Source: Galerina marginata
Lineage: Eukaryota > Basidiomycota > Agaricomycetes > Agaricales > Galerinaceae
DNA length: 64,000 nucleotides
NCBI GenBank assembly: GCA_023014335.1
Contig: JAECYW010000011.1
Span: 2,232,001-2,296,000, forward strand
Direction of reading: 5' to 3'
The translations under genes and the position numbers were made by a program. The notes below the pieces were generated by a model. It was not told where the DNA came from. It saw only the letters and a program-made list of their open reading frames with translations, and searched no databases. Position 1 is the stretch's first letter; each line of letters opens with the position of its first letter. Positions 1-10,205 of this stretch are shown piece by piece.

Positions 1-1346
1 CGCAGGGTCCTTTTGTAACCAGTGGCGCGATGCTTACTAGATGGTGTATGCCAGCCTTTGATGGCTTCATGCCTCCTCCTTAAATATCTGTCCTAGGATC
101 CTCACTGACTCCTCAGGCTCTCGCCGGGCCCGTCAAATTCCACAACGGATAATTGTTTCATTATGGAAACTTTTTGGGCTGATGGAGGGTATTTGAATGA
201 GCCACAGAACAAAGCCCTTCCGCAAAGCCCTTCTGTCACTTCAGAAGATCAATGTCTGCAATTTTGCTCGACTTCTCCGCAGTTTCCTTGCTTTCAAGGG
301 CATCTGCGAGTGTCAAAACGCTTGAAGTCACCATCATTTTCACATCTTCACATCGTTACAACATGTACGTCATTCACTCTAGTACTTTTGACTGTGGTTG
401 AAATCGCTGAAATTAACTTTAATTAAGTATGGGTAACCCCTCACAGAACCAACTCTGACCCACTCTTCTGCGCCACTGGCATAGATATACCTTGTACTTC
501 CCAAAAAAAAGCCCCAGTTCAATGGAGGTCCTAAATGCGAACCGGGCGAGCACAAATCAGGAGATCTGAGTAGGTAACCATAACAGAACCTGGATGGACG
601 TACCTGAAATCGACTTGAACCTCACATATATCCACAGTTGCTATCCCTATGAAGCCCTCACTGGGAAATACATGGCATCATTTGCGAACAAAATGACTGG
701 AGTTGAGCTAGCAAGTACTTGGAGACGACCTATGACCTGGGGTCAACCAAAAAACGCCCAACATGACCTGACTTATTGCCCATGGACCCCCATAACAGGG
801 CCTCGTGCCCTGCTCGACAGCCGGAGTATTGATCAGGGGGTAAGCTGCTGCTTTCTGACAGTTTTACGATGTACCCGACAATAAAGTCAAAGAAAACGCG
901 ATATTTGGTGTATGAAAGACGGACAGCAAGATAGACGCGAGTAGTCCGTAGAATTGGCATGTCCTCAAAATCGAGGTGTGGGAAGAGTGTGCTGAGTGAA
1001 AATATGACGGTGGTCTCAACATTAGTAGCGTGCTTGTGGGTCAATAAATCCTCTTTAACATACCTGTCCAGTGTCGAAAGAGTGCAGTCAAATAGTGATG
1101 TGAGTGAAACGAATGCTTCCAGTTACGAGTCCGACTTCGGACTCGTTTTTATAATCTCTAACCTCCAGAACTTTCAATCCGCGGGGGCGAGAATTTCTCT
1201 GAGAGAGAATCGGACCAGGCCCCAGCCAAATTTTGGCGAGGAACGTTTAAGACAGTAAGTTAAAGGCTTAGGTAGGGTTCATCACGGCTTCACCACATCA
1301 CGTGAGGTGATTTGGCGGGCGAATTGATGCGGCAAGCTTTAAGTGG
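1..1346. other. Stretch without a supportable gene
   Basis: Only short ORFs (under 105 codons) on both strands, without recognisable domains or a consistent exon series. The one structured item is a perfect 10 bp hairpin at 1125-1146. The stretch ends at the target-site duplication of the hAT-like element. Confidence 0.5.
1125..1150 (+). repeat. Perfect 10-bp hairpin followed by a T-run
   Basis: ACGAGTCCGA at 1125-1134 and its exact complement TCGGACTCGT at 1137-1146 are separated by two bases and followed by T4 and an AT-rich stretch. The shape resembles a bacterial intrinsic terminator, but the setting is a eukaryotic nuclear genome and no gene ends here. Listed as a structure only. Confidence 0.5.
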
Positions 1347-1354
1347 GCATTTTG

Positions 1355-1979
1355 TAGTGTTGCCGCCGCTTGGCTCAGGAACCACGAGCCGGTGAAGCCA
1401 AGCCGAACTGGAGCCAAGCTGAGCCGAATATCGGTTCAGGGCGGCTTACAGCTCGAGCCAGGGTTCAAGCCAGCTTCCGCCAGAACAAGTTCCTAAAATA
1501 GAACAGTATGAATTCGCCATCGTTTTCGCAGAGCATTTTGAGCAGAAAATTTGTAGAAAGCCTGTATTACCCACTGTGCATGTCCAGAATTGATTTTCTT
1601 TTAAAAATTTGCCAATCGCAACAAAATCGCAACAACTCGGAGGAGCATCATTGAAAGTGTGACGGCGTGATTTGTGAGGCATGTCACGTCGTCACTTGTC
1701 CCCCCTAGAAATCAACCACAACTCAATTAGCCACCTGGGTGCTTCCTGAAGCACATAAAAGTGAATAAAATCCATTTAGGACCTCAGAGAATGGTGTATG
1801 CGTGGTTTTCTGCCTCAAAGAATTGAAAACTTCTAAAGATCTGACAGAGCCTACCCAATTAGGCAACGAGCCATTAGCTCGGCAGCTCGGAGCCGGCTTC
1901 AGAGCCAAGTCACGTCATAAAAACCATGAGCCGGTAAGAGCCGAGCTGAGCCAAGCTGAGCGGAGCGGCGGCAACACTA
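1355..1979. mobile_element. Non-autonomous hAT-like element (MITE) with 8-bp target-site duplication
   Basis: The element begins TAGTGTTGCCGCCGCT and ends with the exact reverse complement of those 16 bases. After a two-base mismatch the terminal repeats continue with GCTCAG. It is flanked on both sides by the same octamer, GCATTTTG (1347-1354 and 1980-1987), an 8 bp duplication as made by hAT-superfamily transposases. The subterminal zones are crowded with GAGCC/GGCTC motifs, which could be transposase binding sites (inference). The interior, about 500 bp, has no credible ORF, so movement would depend on a transposase encoded elsewhere. A second element with a related end lies at 52700-53309. 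Confidence 0.88.
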
Positions 1980-1987
1980 GCATTTTG

Positions 1988-4747
1988 CAAATTAATGGGA
2001 TTATGTAAGTGTTCACAACGTTCACATTTTGCCCCGACCGTTTCTTGCTGTTTCTTGGTCGGCTCTAGATCTGTTGTCGCCAATTCCTTGCATTTCCTAG
2101 GTCTTAACAATGTGCGTGCATTACTTATCTTCTTTCTAGTTGTTCGAATAAGTGCTTCTCAGCTGAGTTACATGCTTTCCAGGATGAAACCGTCCAGACG
2201 CGAGAAAGACTGCGGCGCTGTGAGATAAAGCTGGGACGCCGGCTACATCATTATGATGAGCCACCAGACACGACGCGCTGAGCCACCTAGCTCCAGAGGC
2301 AAAGGGTACAGGCGTGTCAAGGCATGAAGACCATCTGCTGAGGATCGTATCGTCGCCAACACCAATTTCAACGTGGACACTTGCTACGGAATAGGTACGG
2401 CGCTAGGTCACCTCAGTCAACATTGCTGATCGCCTCCAATCCCTTTCGCGCTCAGAAAACCAAGGCTGTGAGTCAAACGCATTGGTGAATCATGCCTGGG
2501 CCCGGGCAAATTCTTGCCAACGTACGTAAGCCAAAATAACCCGCGACAATATCCAAATCCATTGGGACCTGGCTGTTTAACCTCATAGCGGAAAAGAGGT
2601 GAGAGACCCTCACTCGGTGCGTAAACCTCGCACCATACCCCACTACTCACCACCCCCGTATAGTCAGGGCCTGACCTGCCCGCGAATTCTGCTATCACGC
2701 GCGTACACAACCCGACACCCGCCATTCAACAACGCTGCCGCCGCTTTCACCATCAGGAACAACGCACAATAATGCACTGCTGTACTGCACGAAGTCATCA
2801 CTCACGACCTCACTCTAGGCACCGTGTACCTTCCACAGTGACACTGGTGAGCACTAATGCCAGAACACAAGTGCCACCGTTCTCTCCCCCGTTTGATTAT
2901 ACGTAGCTTGCCGCATCTGGAGTCATCTCATGTAATGAGGGTACTCGAGTACATTTTTGTGATCACCCTGTCTAATCTTTAATTGCACAAGCACTGCAAT
3001 TCTGTCAAATAACAGCTGCTCACACTCTTGTTGATACTATGATAGCTGAGTGCCTCAGGTACTCCCCTCTGTCCATTGCTGTCTTATAATTTATATATTT
3101 GTAGTATGTACAATTTAATGAAATATTTCTTCAACTTCTGGATCTTCAATACAGAATAATGGCAGGGACTCATTCTTGCTGGCAAAGCACTGGCCCATAT
3201 CAGCCAAGTCCCTGGTGGTCCCTCCTGCTGTCTACTGGATTTCCTTTCCATCTACTTCATATATGGACTGTAAAGTTAAAAGTATCCTCTGTTACCTAAG
3301 AGTCGCCTTATGTGACTCTCAGAGTAGAGATAGTGTTATGTGTCACATTATTGAATCTAATCTTCTTACATTCATATCCAATAAGCCTAAGTGTTTGCTA
3401 GTCTCTGCCAACTCACTACCACTGAGAGCAGAGGCACACACATCAGGTGTAAGGTTTGAATATAGAGTTCTTAACATTTTCCAAGACTTAGATCTAAGAG
3501 ATTTAGCCTTATCAAAGTGTACTGTCTGGCTCAATCTCAGCTTCTCTATTCACTCTCAGACTGTAGAATTACTGCTAGGTCTAAACACCAATGCCCACCA
3601 GATCATCTTAGGCATTAACACCCCACAACTCAACAAAGCTTTACCATCGGTGTTACAGTGAGCCTCACTAGTGCTCAACTGTGATGACGTTGTGGCTGGA
3701 CTGGTCCGTGTTGGGGGTACTGTGCCGGAAACTGGAGTGGGAAGGGTCGAGAATGGAGTGCCTGTAGGAAGGTCAAAAAAAACTTGATTAGGAATGGCTG
3801 CTTGATGCAACTGGAGCAGGAACTGGTCAATCTTTTCTTGCCAGGCTAATTGTGCTTGTTAGGTCTTGAACATACTGGAAAAATCTATGCCTACTGCATC
3901 GAAATCCATGCTGTTGTTGTCAAATAGGGTTGCAGGCAGTGGCTGGGTTTCCATCATTTCCTCCACAAATTGTTGCTCCTTTTGATTCCTAGCCGCAGTG
4001 CACTCTTTTGATTCTCGTCCTTACCACAGCTGAATTGCGAACCTTTTTAGCATCACATATTTGATCCCGGCAGAGTGGACCACAACAGCGAAAATGATGT
4101 GAACAGCTGATTTAAGCAGTCCATTCTTCCGCACTCTTGTTGATGCAGGAGCGGATATAGAGTGGGATGTTCTGCATTACATTTCCGAAGAGAATGGTTG
4201 GTGGTCATAAAGAGATCGACCTAGCTTGCTAATCCTCGCCGAAACCTGATACTGAGTGTAAAACCGGACTACATTCCCGAGTGTGAGAAGGACATGGTCG
4301 AGACATCGATATCATGACTGTCACAACATTGTTGTTGAACGAGGAACCCCAATGACACCGGTACCACATGTTTTGAATGATTCAATGGGGCAATAAAATG
4401 ACTCTTTGATTATTGACTGATTGGCAGACCTTCTTCAGGTCTTGTCGCAGCACAATTAATGTGCTGTCGTCGTTCCTAGTCAGAGTTGAAAGTACAGCTT
4501 CAACTTCAAAAAGTGGCTTAGAGCAAACCGATCTAACCATCTACTCAGTGGCTTTCCGCCAGTAAAACTAGTACTCGTCTCAGGCCATCAGGAGAAAGAC
4601 ATGAACCGTTTTGACCAGACCAGATCTAGACCGACACTGCTAGTAGTGTAATCGCAAGACCTCTTGACCAAAGTGCTTTACCGGACGCCAAGAGTAGCGC
4701 CTGCGTTGAAGAGGTTTTCGCCTTCAGATAGGTTCAGTTTTGCTAAG
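1988..4747. other. Gene-poor stretch, AT-rich, with unassigned ORFs
   Basis: The longest open frame is 3176-3661 (+, 161 codons). It has no recognisable domain, and the opposite strand at 3343-3810 is almost as open, so neither is called a gene. Around 2930-3170 the sequence is AT-rich with an LTR-like look, but no repeat partner, primer-binding site or duplication was found. A short palindrome, CAGCACA-ATTAA-TGTGCTG, lies near 4450. Confidence 0.4.
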
Positions 4748-7508
4748 TAATCGCCCAGAAAGCCCGTTCTTTCGCATTGAATCATGCTGAATATAGCGTT
4801 GCTGAGCATCCCAAGTGCGCAGGCATTGTTCAGATTTGGAATCGCCCAGAAAGCCCAGAATAATTTCAGATAAATAAGTCAGTGTCCAGCAATTGTGGTT
4901 GAACGTTGAGAAGAAGATTGTTGAGTCTGAAAGGACCCTGCAATACCTTACGTAAGGATTCGGAGGAAGCAACTTCCGCTCGACTTTCCTCTATATATTA
5001 TACGCACTGTGTGCACATCGTCAAGGCTTGTCACGATTGGCTCCTGCACTTAACGTGCCCGCGCAGAGATGTACGAACCTTTTCAAACAATTCTCAATGC
5101 CAGTATGAGGAGTGCTGCTCGAAAATTTATGGCACGCAGCCCCCGCGTTTTGCTCTGTGAGGTCAAGTACCATCATATCGCGATAGTAAGTCTTGCAACA
5201 CCTTCTTTCCGATGATTTACTGATTTCGTTCAAGCGGTAGCACTCTGCCGAAATCTTCGACCATAGATCTATCTACGTCAAGCCGACTTTGTGGACACAG
5301 GTATCTTCGGCCAAAGTTATCATCTTCATATTCACTGACCTTTCAATCATCTTCAGGCACGGCTAAAGGCGACCTTACAGAGTCAATCGAATTGCAAACA
5401 CTTGCGCCATTGACGAACTCCTTATTGATATCCAAAGAGAACACTGGGCGGTATCAAATCGGAATAGGTGGAATATCGCTCAGGAGTGCCGCCTTCTGTT
5501 TGCTCGAAGAATAGGTTTCTGTTTTCCATCGCCGGCTCTGCTACCGGATTCGGCCTTCGTCACATCGACAATAGCCTTGGCCTGTTCTAATTACGATCGA
5601 TGGCCTTTCTCCGAGATTGTAACGGCTGCCTCCTCCGAATTGTTCCAGAAGAACTCTCTTTAGGTCAGATCCAAAAAAGTGACATAGAAGCCATATATGA
5701 TCGCTGAACCTGTTATGGCCGACTTCCTTATCCCGATCAGTGGCTCTGCGATGTCAACTCCTATCCTTTGGCCGAGGTCTTCAACAAAAATACAGTAAGT
5801 CCGCTCCCACCGTATCGGCTTTTTATCTCACTGACTTGTTTATTTCAGTGGGTCGCGAGTTATTCAAGAAGTTTCCTGTATTCATGCGGAGTGCCCTCGC
5901 AATGGATAAGTCTTTCGCAAATCCACAGGGAATGAGGCGACGACGGCAGAGCCAGTCAGTCGCTGTCTTCTCTGGGAATTCACTCCAATCGAGGGAGTCG
6001 GTGGTGCCATATTGGCCGCGGTTGGTGCACACTCCAGTAATGGTGGAAATCCTAATCGAATGTCGCAAGGAGCACCCGCCTGTCTAGTCAAAGTCGCTTG
6101 TTTCAAATCTCCCTCAGCGTTCGCCATTGCGGGAGAACAATTGGCAGTGGAGGCCGTCCCGAGTCTGGCAGATTCGCCCGAAAGCTTCGCGCCAAGGTCC
6201 CATCCACCCCTAGACGACAGAAAAGTAGAAAGAAGTGTATTACTCCTGAGGATCTATTCAAGCGTTACCGTGGTTCTCATACCCCGATGGCTACCTTCTC
6301 TACTCTCTTATATTCCGGCACACCTGACCTTACGAAGCAGATGAAGACTTTTCATGGATCTCAATTACACATCTTCGCATTAACTAGGAGACGTATCCTA
6401 CTTTGGCGGAACATGTTCTTGAGTGGAGTCTATTATGTCCGCTGCTGCTGAGTACTCCGAGATGGTATGTGAACTCTTTGCTTATTATGTTCTTCTAGTC
6501 TTACCCAAGTTACTCTTTCAGCTCATGAACGTCAGCCTTAGTCCAGTTTTATCCCTCTCTTTTGAGACCTGTAAAGATCCATTCAGCTTGACTGAGCATA
6601 CTATACTAGGCTATCAAGGGCCCCCAGTCTCTCACTTCAACCAGGAAGTAACATGATGCCTGAATTCTTTTGCCTGCCAAAGCTTCAATAGTCCTGATAC
6701 CACTGTCAGATGTCAGATTCTCATCGCGACCGTCGGTAAGTTTATTCGTTCAGTTTTTCAGTTAACTCATCCATTTCGTTTTGATAAGACCGACCTCCTC
6801 CGATTTGTCATCGAGGACGCTATTCGTGGATCCTCAATCGTGGATTCCTTCCTTACACGTCGGCCTCCTCGTGAACAACAAACACCCATCGCAATCCCTC
6901 CTGAGGTGGGCATCCCGCATGGTTCACAATGTCCGGGTTATCATTTCTGGCCCCTCCTTTGGTAGTTATTGAAGACAAATTGTTCGATATCGTCTTGCAT
7001 GTTGTGGACGGCCAAACCGTCCCTCAGCGCACTGTTGAAGCTGCCCACAGCATTACCGTTCCAGGCCGCACCTTTGTCCTCACGCAAAGGAACTTCGAAG
7101 CGGGGACATGCAATCGCTTCGGACGATGTCTTACGATTACACATCCGGCGCCATGATAGCAAGGAAATCTACCCTCCGGCGTCCTACTTGGAATCGTTGG
7201 AGAGATCCAATGTCCTCCGTATTCACGTCAGAAGAGCGAAGGCTGACGACGTTATGTCTGACTTGACGTCGTAGGCTGGCATTCAAATCGTGAGGTCTGA
7301 AATCGTCCAAATCAGACACAAATCCCTTAAGTTTGGCGGGTCCCACAATTCTGGACATTCGAAATATTAAGCGTCAATCAGACACCAGTTGTCTAAATTT
7401 TAGAGGGTCGCAATCCGACGTCCTAAGGCGGCATCCAACTCGGAAAATTAAAATCGGCGAGTCCGGCACAAATCGTTTAAATCTTGGAAGGTCGCGATTC
7501 GACGTGGT
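4748..7508. repeat. Left arm of a 2.7-kb inverted duplication
   Basis: This segment recurs in inverted orientation at 47586-50285. Open frames throughout the arm translate identically in both copies; for example 5740-6087 (+) corresponds to 49004-49351 (-), and 5021-5233 (-) to 49858-50070 (+). The differences seen are about 58 nt more in the left arm near its outer end (4780-4840), two extra bases near 7018, and scattered substitutions, so identity is very high. The arms are about 40 kb apart. The left outer end carries two copies of the motif ATCGCCCAGAAAGCCC, about 90 bases apart. Confidence 0.93.
5704..7156 (+). other. Spliced-gene-like segment of unknown function inside the left arm
   Basis: Three intervals on the plus strand have good intron signals: 5795-5848 (GTAAGT...TTTCAG), 6465-6521 (GTATGT...TTTCAG) and 6736-6788 (GTAAGT...GATAAG). 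Open stretches lie between them, including a basic segment at about 6170-6390 and a hydrophilic frame at 6929-7156. No single splicing model keeps one frame open from end to end, and no domain is recognised. It may be a decayed cargo or transposon gene. The minus strand is also open in places (5882-6127, 6941-7162), so the coding strand is not certain. An equivalent copy lies in the right arm. Confidence 0.3.
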
Positions 7509-7675
7509 AGGGTGGCATTCAATTCGGGAATTCGAAATATTAATCGTCCGAATCAGGCACAATCGTTTGATATCCTAAGGTGGCATTCAATTCGGGAAAA
7601 TTAAAATATTAATCGTCTGGTTCAGACACAAATCGTTTAAATCGGAGGGATTCCATTCGACATTCCAGGGTGGGT
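7272..7675. repeat. Degenerate tandem repeat, unit roughly 65-95 bp
   Basis: About five diverged units follow one another. Each contains recognisable words such as GGCATTCAATTCGGG, AAATATTAATCGTC, CAGACACAAATCGTTTAAAT and GGGTCGC, in that order. The first part (to 7508) belongs to the inverted duplication; the rest continues only on the left side. The same words in reverse orientation occur at 16230-16580 and, as part of the right arm, at 47586-47820. Confidence 0.75.
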
Positions 7676-8696
7676 CGCTGATGATTTTTCAGGTCTAGGT
7701 ACATTTATTAATACATTTCAGCAACTACTGTGGTACGTCAGGAGTTCAGTATCTTTGTTTTTGGAGACTCTCTGTGTACTAATTTGTCGCGTCACTGGCT
7801 TCGCTTGCTAGTAACCCGTCGAGTTTTCAAGCTGTATAAGCTGTCCTCTTAAGCTTCCGTCATCATCAAGCCTTTGAGCTTTTTAAACATTCTGACTATA
7901 CTAAGAAATTATACGTGTACTGCCAGCTGGTTTTTTATGGCCTCGACCGGCCTTGATTTTGGCAAGTAAGTTCATAGGCGTATTCATCTTCTAGACCTGC
8001 TGGCAAGACCAATGACTCATTTCCTCTGGCAGAAACAGCCAATCTCACTGCACATGCATCGACGTTCTGGTTTTTGCTGAGTTCGCTCTTTATTATGTGT
8101 CAGTCATTCGATTACCTGTGCCCTCAAGCAGCTGTGTCTTCTTTATGTAACTTCCAGTCGGGACTGACTGAAAAAGGTCGCGATTACCAGTCTCATTTCC
8201 GATATATTTACTGTCTGCTGGGGATACCTCGCGTGCAGACGGTCGGAACAACCTTGTGGATCTTTTCAGTGTCTTAAAGGCGAGCGGAACCTCCACACTC
8301 CAGAGTACGCATGTGGACGGAAATGGATCGGCGCGCTAGATTCGTCCGCCAAATGACGGCGAGTCACCTTTCGTCCACCCAGCTGTGTGCCTCACCTCTT
8401 GACTGTGGTCAAAACTACGTCACATCCCCCGCTCTTGCCTCATCCCAACGTTCTTGTCAGGTTGAGCCCACGCGGCACGACGCCGTCGTTTTTGTAGAGA
8501 CATAGGTAAAAAACTTGCTCACTTTTCTTAGGCGGCAACAGGTTGGAAAGAAGTATCTTCGTGCTCAGTGGAGACCCTTAGTGATCACGTGACAGAGGTG
8601 CCTCTCGGTCAATTCTTTGTGACTTCGCGCTTTGTCTTGCTGTCCATCTAACGCCGATGGCCATAAATAAAATGCGTCTCTCTACCCCGCCCAAAT
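7676..8696. other. Intergenic stretch upstream of the membrane-anchored protein gene
   Basis: No gene is supported. ORFs at 8074-8277 (+) and 8093-8296 (-) shadow one another. The last 35 bases contain a TATA-like motif. Confidence 0.4.
8663..8670 (+). promoter_or_regulatory. TATA-like box
   Basis: ATAAATAA lies 34 bases before the first ATG of the open frame at 8697 and 91 bases before an in-frame ATG at 8754. The second spacing fits better with a transcription start 30-60 bases downstream of the box. Confidence 0.4.
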
Positions 8697-9803
8697 TTGC
8701 ACTCGAATCTATCGCCCCCATTTTGCTCCTCGCCACTCTCAAAGAATCTGCCGATGTGGTCCTTCATCGCGTTCGTCTGCTTTATCCATGCATTTATCCT
8801 CTTTCCCCTTTGCAAGTTGCCCCTCGTTAATCATAGTCAATTCTGCCACACTGTGGAGATGCCATATGTGTTCCTCTCGGCATCGTCGCCGTCCTCGACA
8901 TCCAAAGCAGGGCCTCAAATCCCGTCCTTTGCTTCAGGAAACTGGAATTCGCCAGAAATTTGCCTTGGAAACGTCACTAGCCCTGGTGACTTCAGCCCCC
9001 ATTACCACTATCCTTCCTTCGTATCCGGTCGCAACTCACTGGTTCTCAATAACCTGCGTCGGGACCTTGGAAAGATCGCCAATTCGATGATTGAGGTGGA
9101 TGGCCTCCTCAAGCGCAGTTCTCTGAAAGAAAAGGAACTTGTTTTGTCGGATTTACATATTATTGGAATGATATCAAGGCAATCTACTATGGCTCTCCAA
9201 AGATACACACACACGCTTGTTTCTGGGCTTGATTGGTATGTAATTCAGTATGATTACTGCCTGATCCTTCCTCACCTGCCCCATAGGACATTATCATCAT
9301 GCATTGCCACAATCACCTTCGCGCGCTCCCGGGATAACGTGTGGACTGAATACTTCTTACGTCGCCCACAGACACATGTCAACCATGCCATCCTTCACAC
9401 TCTCAAGTCTTATGAAGCTCTTCACAAGAGTCTCATTCCTATTGGCCAGGAAGTTGTTCAGGATGTGCGGCTTTTGGGTGGTTACCTCGAATCTTTGGCT
9501 GAACTGTTAAACGAAGAAACTCTGGACGATCAAAAGAGTTTGGGTTTGGCCACTTCCATTTTTTCATTGACCAACCCCAAGAGTGGTGGTGACGTCATTC
9601 GTGCTCTACAGATTGTTCAGCAATTGAGGGTCTCCGTTTTTGACATTGAGGATCTATTCGGAGATTTGCAATCCATCGTCGACGACCTGCAAGTCCGATG
9701 GGCGGACACGGCGTCGAACAGTCCATTCCTTCAAGAAGGTGCCTTCACTGCACTGACCCAGGGACTTCGATTGCTACGCCTAAGGCTGGTGGATTGCGAC
9801 TGA
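8697..9803 (+). CDS. Membrane-anchored helical protein of unknown function
   Basis: I do not recognise the family. The frame is open from 8697 to the stop at 9801-9803. A 51-base interval at 9236-9286 starts GTATGT and ends CCATAG, and it removes 17 codons without shifting frame, so the product is about 351 residues rather than 368. An alternative start at 8754 would place a hydrophobic segment (WSFIAFVCFIHAFILFPL) at the very N-terminus, as a signal anchor. After a Ser/Pro-rich linker the rest is predominantly alpha-helical with Leu/Val/Ile heptad-like spacing, for example the stretch ending LFGDLQSIVDDLQVRW. The likely product is a single-pass membrane protein with a helical soluble domain. 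The gene stands alone; downstream lies the fold-back element. Confidence 0.6.
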   Translation: MHSNLSPPFCSSPLSKNLPMWSFIAFVCFIHAFILFPLCKLPLVNHSQFCHTVEMPYVFLSASSPSSTSKAGPQIPSFASGNWNSPEICLGNVTSPGDFSPHYHYPSFVSGRNSLVLNNLRRDLGKIANSMIEVDGLLKRSSLKEKELVLSDLHIIGMISRQSTMALQRYTHTLVSGLDWYVIQYDYCLILPHLPHRTLSSCIATITFARSRDNVWTEYFLRRPQTHVNHAILHTLKSYEALHKSLIPIGQEVVQDVRLLGGYLESLAELLNEETLDDQKSLGLATSIFSLTNPKSGGDVIRALQIVQQLRVSVFDIEDLFGDLQSIVDDLQVRWADTASNSPFLQEGAFTALTQGLRLLRLRLVDCD

Positions 9804-10205
9804 TTATCGTAGTTTCTACTCATCGTTTACATAAAGTAACCTATAAACGTCGAATACTTGAATGTCTGATGCCCTTTCGATGGTTAGACACATTCCTTAT
9901 AATTCCTTTTTTTCCTTTCCGATTAGAACGATTTTGCAAGTCTCCAGCTGCAGATACGCCCCACACAGTTAAATAGACAACAATCCAGTACTTGAACATT
10001 TCTCAACATGACTAAACATAAGTATTCGAATTCACCTCACTGGCTTCATGCCCGGTCACCATCAGTGTCAATGGCTGACACAGATAGCACAAATCGAAGG
10101 AAGCGCAAGTATGAATGTCCTGTCCCCTACGCATCCAACGTTGGCCGGGTGCAGGATCGAGGAGACCCCAAGCGCTGCGGACGAATTTCGATCAAGGACC
10201 GAGCA
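9804..10205. other. Short intergenic stretch before the fold-back element
   Basis: An ORF at 10008-10334 (+) has a basic, Arg/Lys-rich beginning but runs into the fold-back element and has no recognisable domain, so it is not called. Confidence 0.35.

Noticed and set aside
1125..1150. Rho-independent terminator
   Set aside because: The genome is eukaryotic and no transcription unit ends here; kept only as a hairpin.
2930..3170. Possible solo LTR (AT-rich, TGTTGAT... region)
   Set aside because: No second copy, no TSD and no primer-binding site were found; composition alone is not enough.
3176..3661. 161-codon ORF as a gene
   Set aside because: No domain, antisense frames almost as open, AT-rich context without splice or promoter signals.
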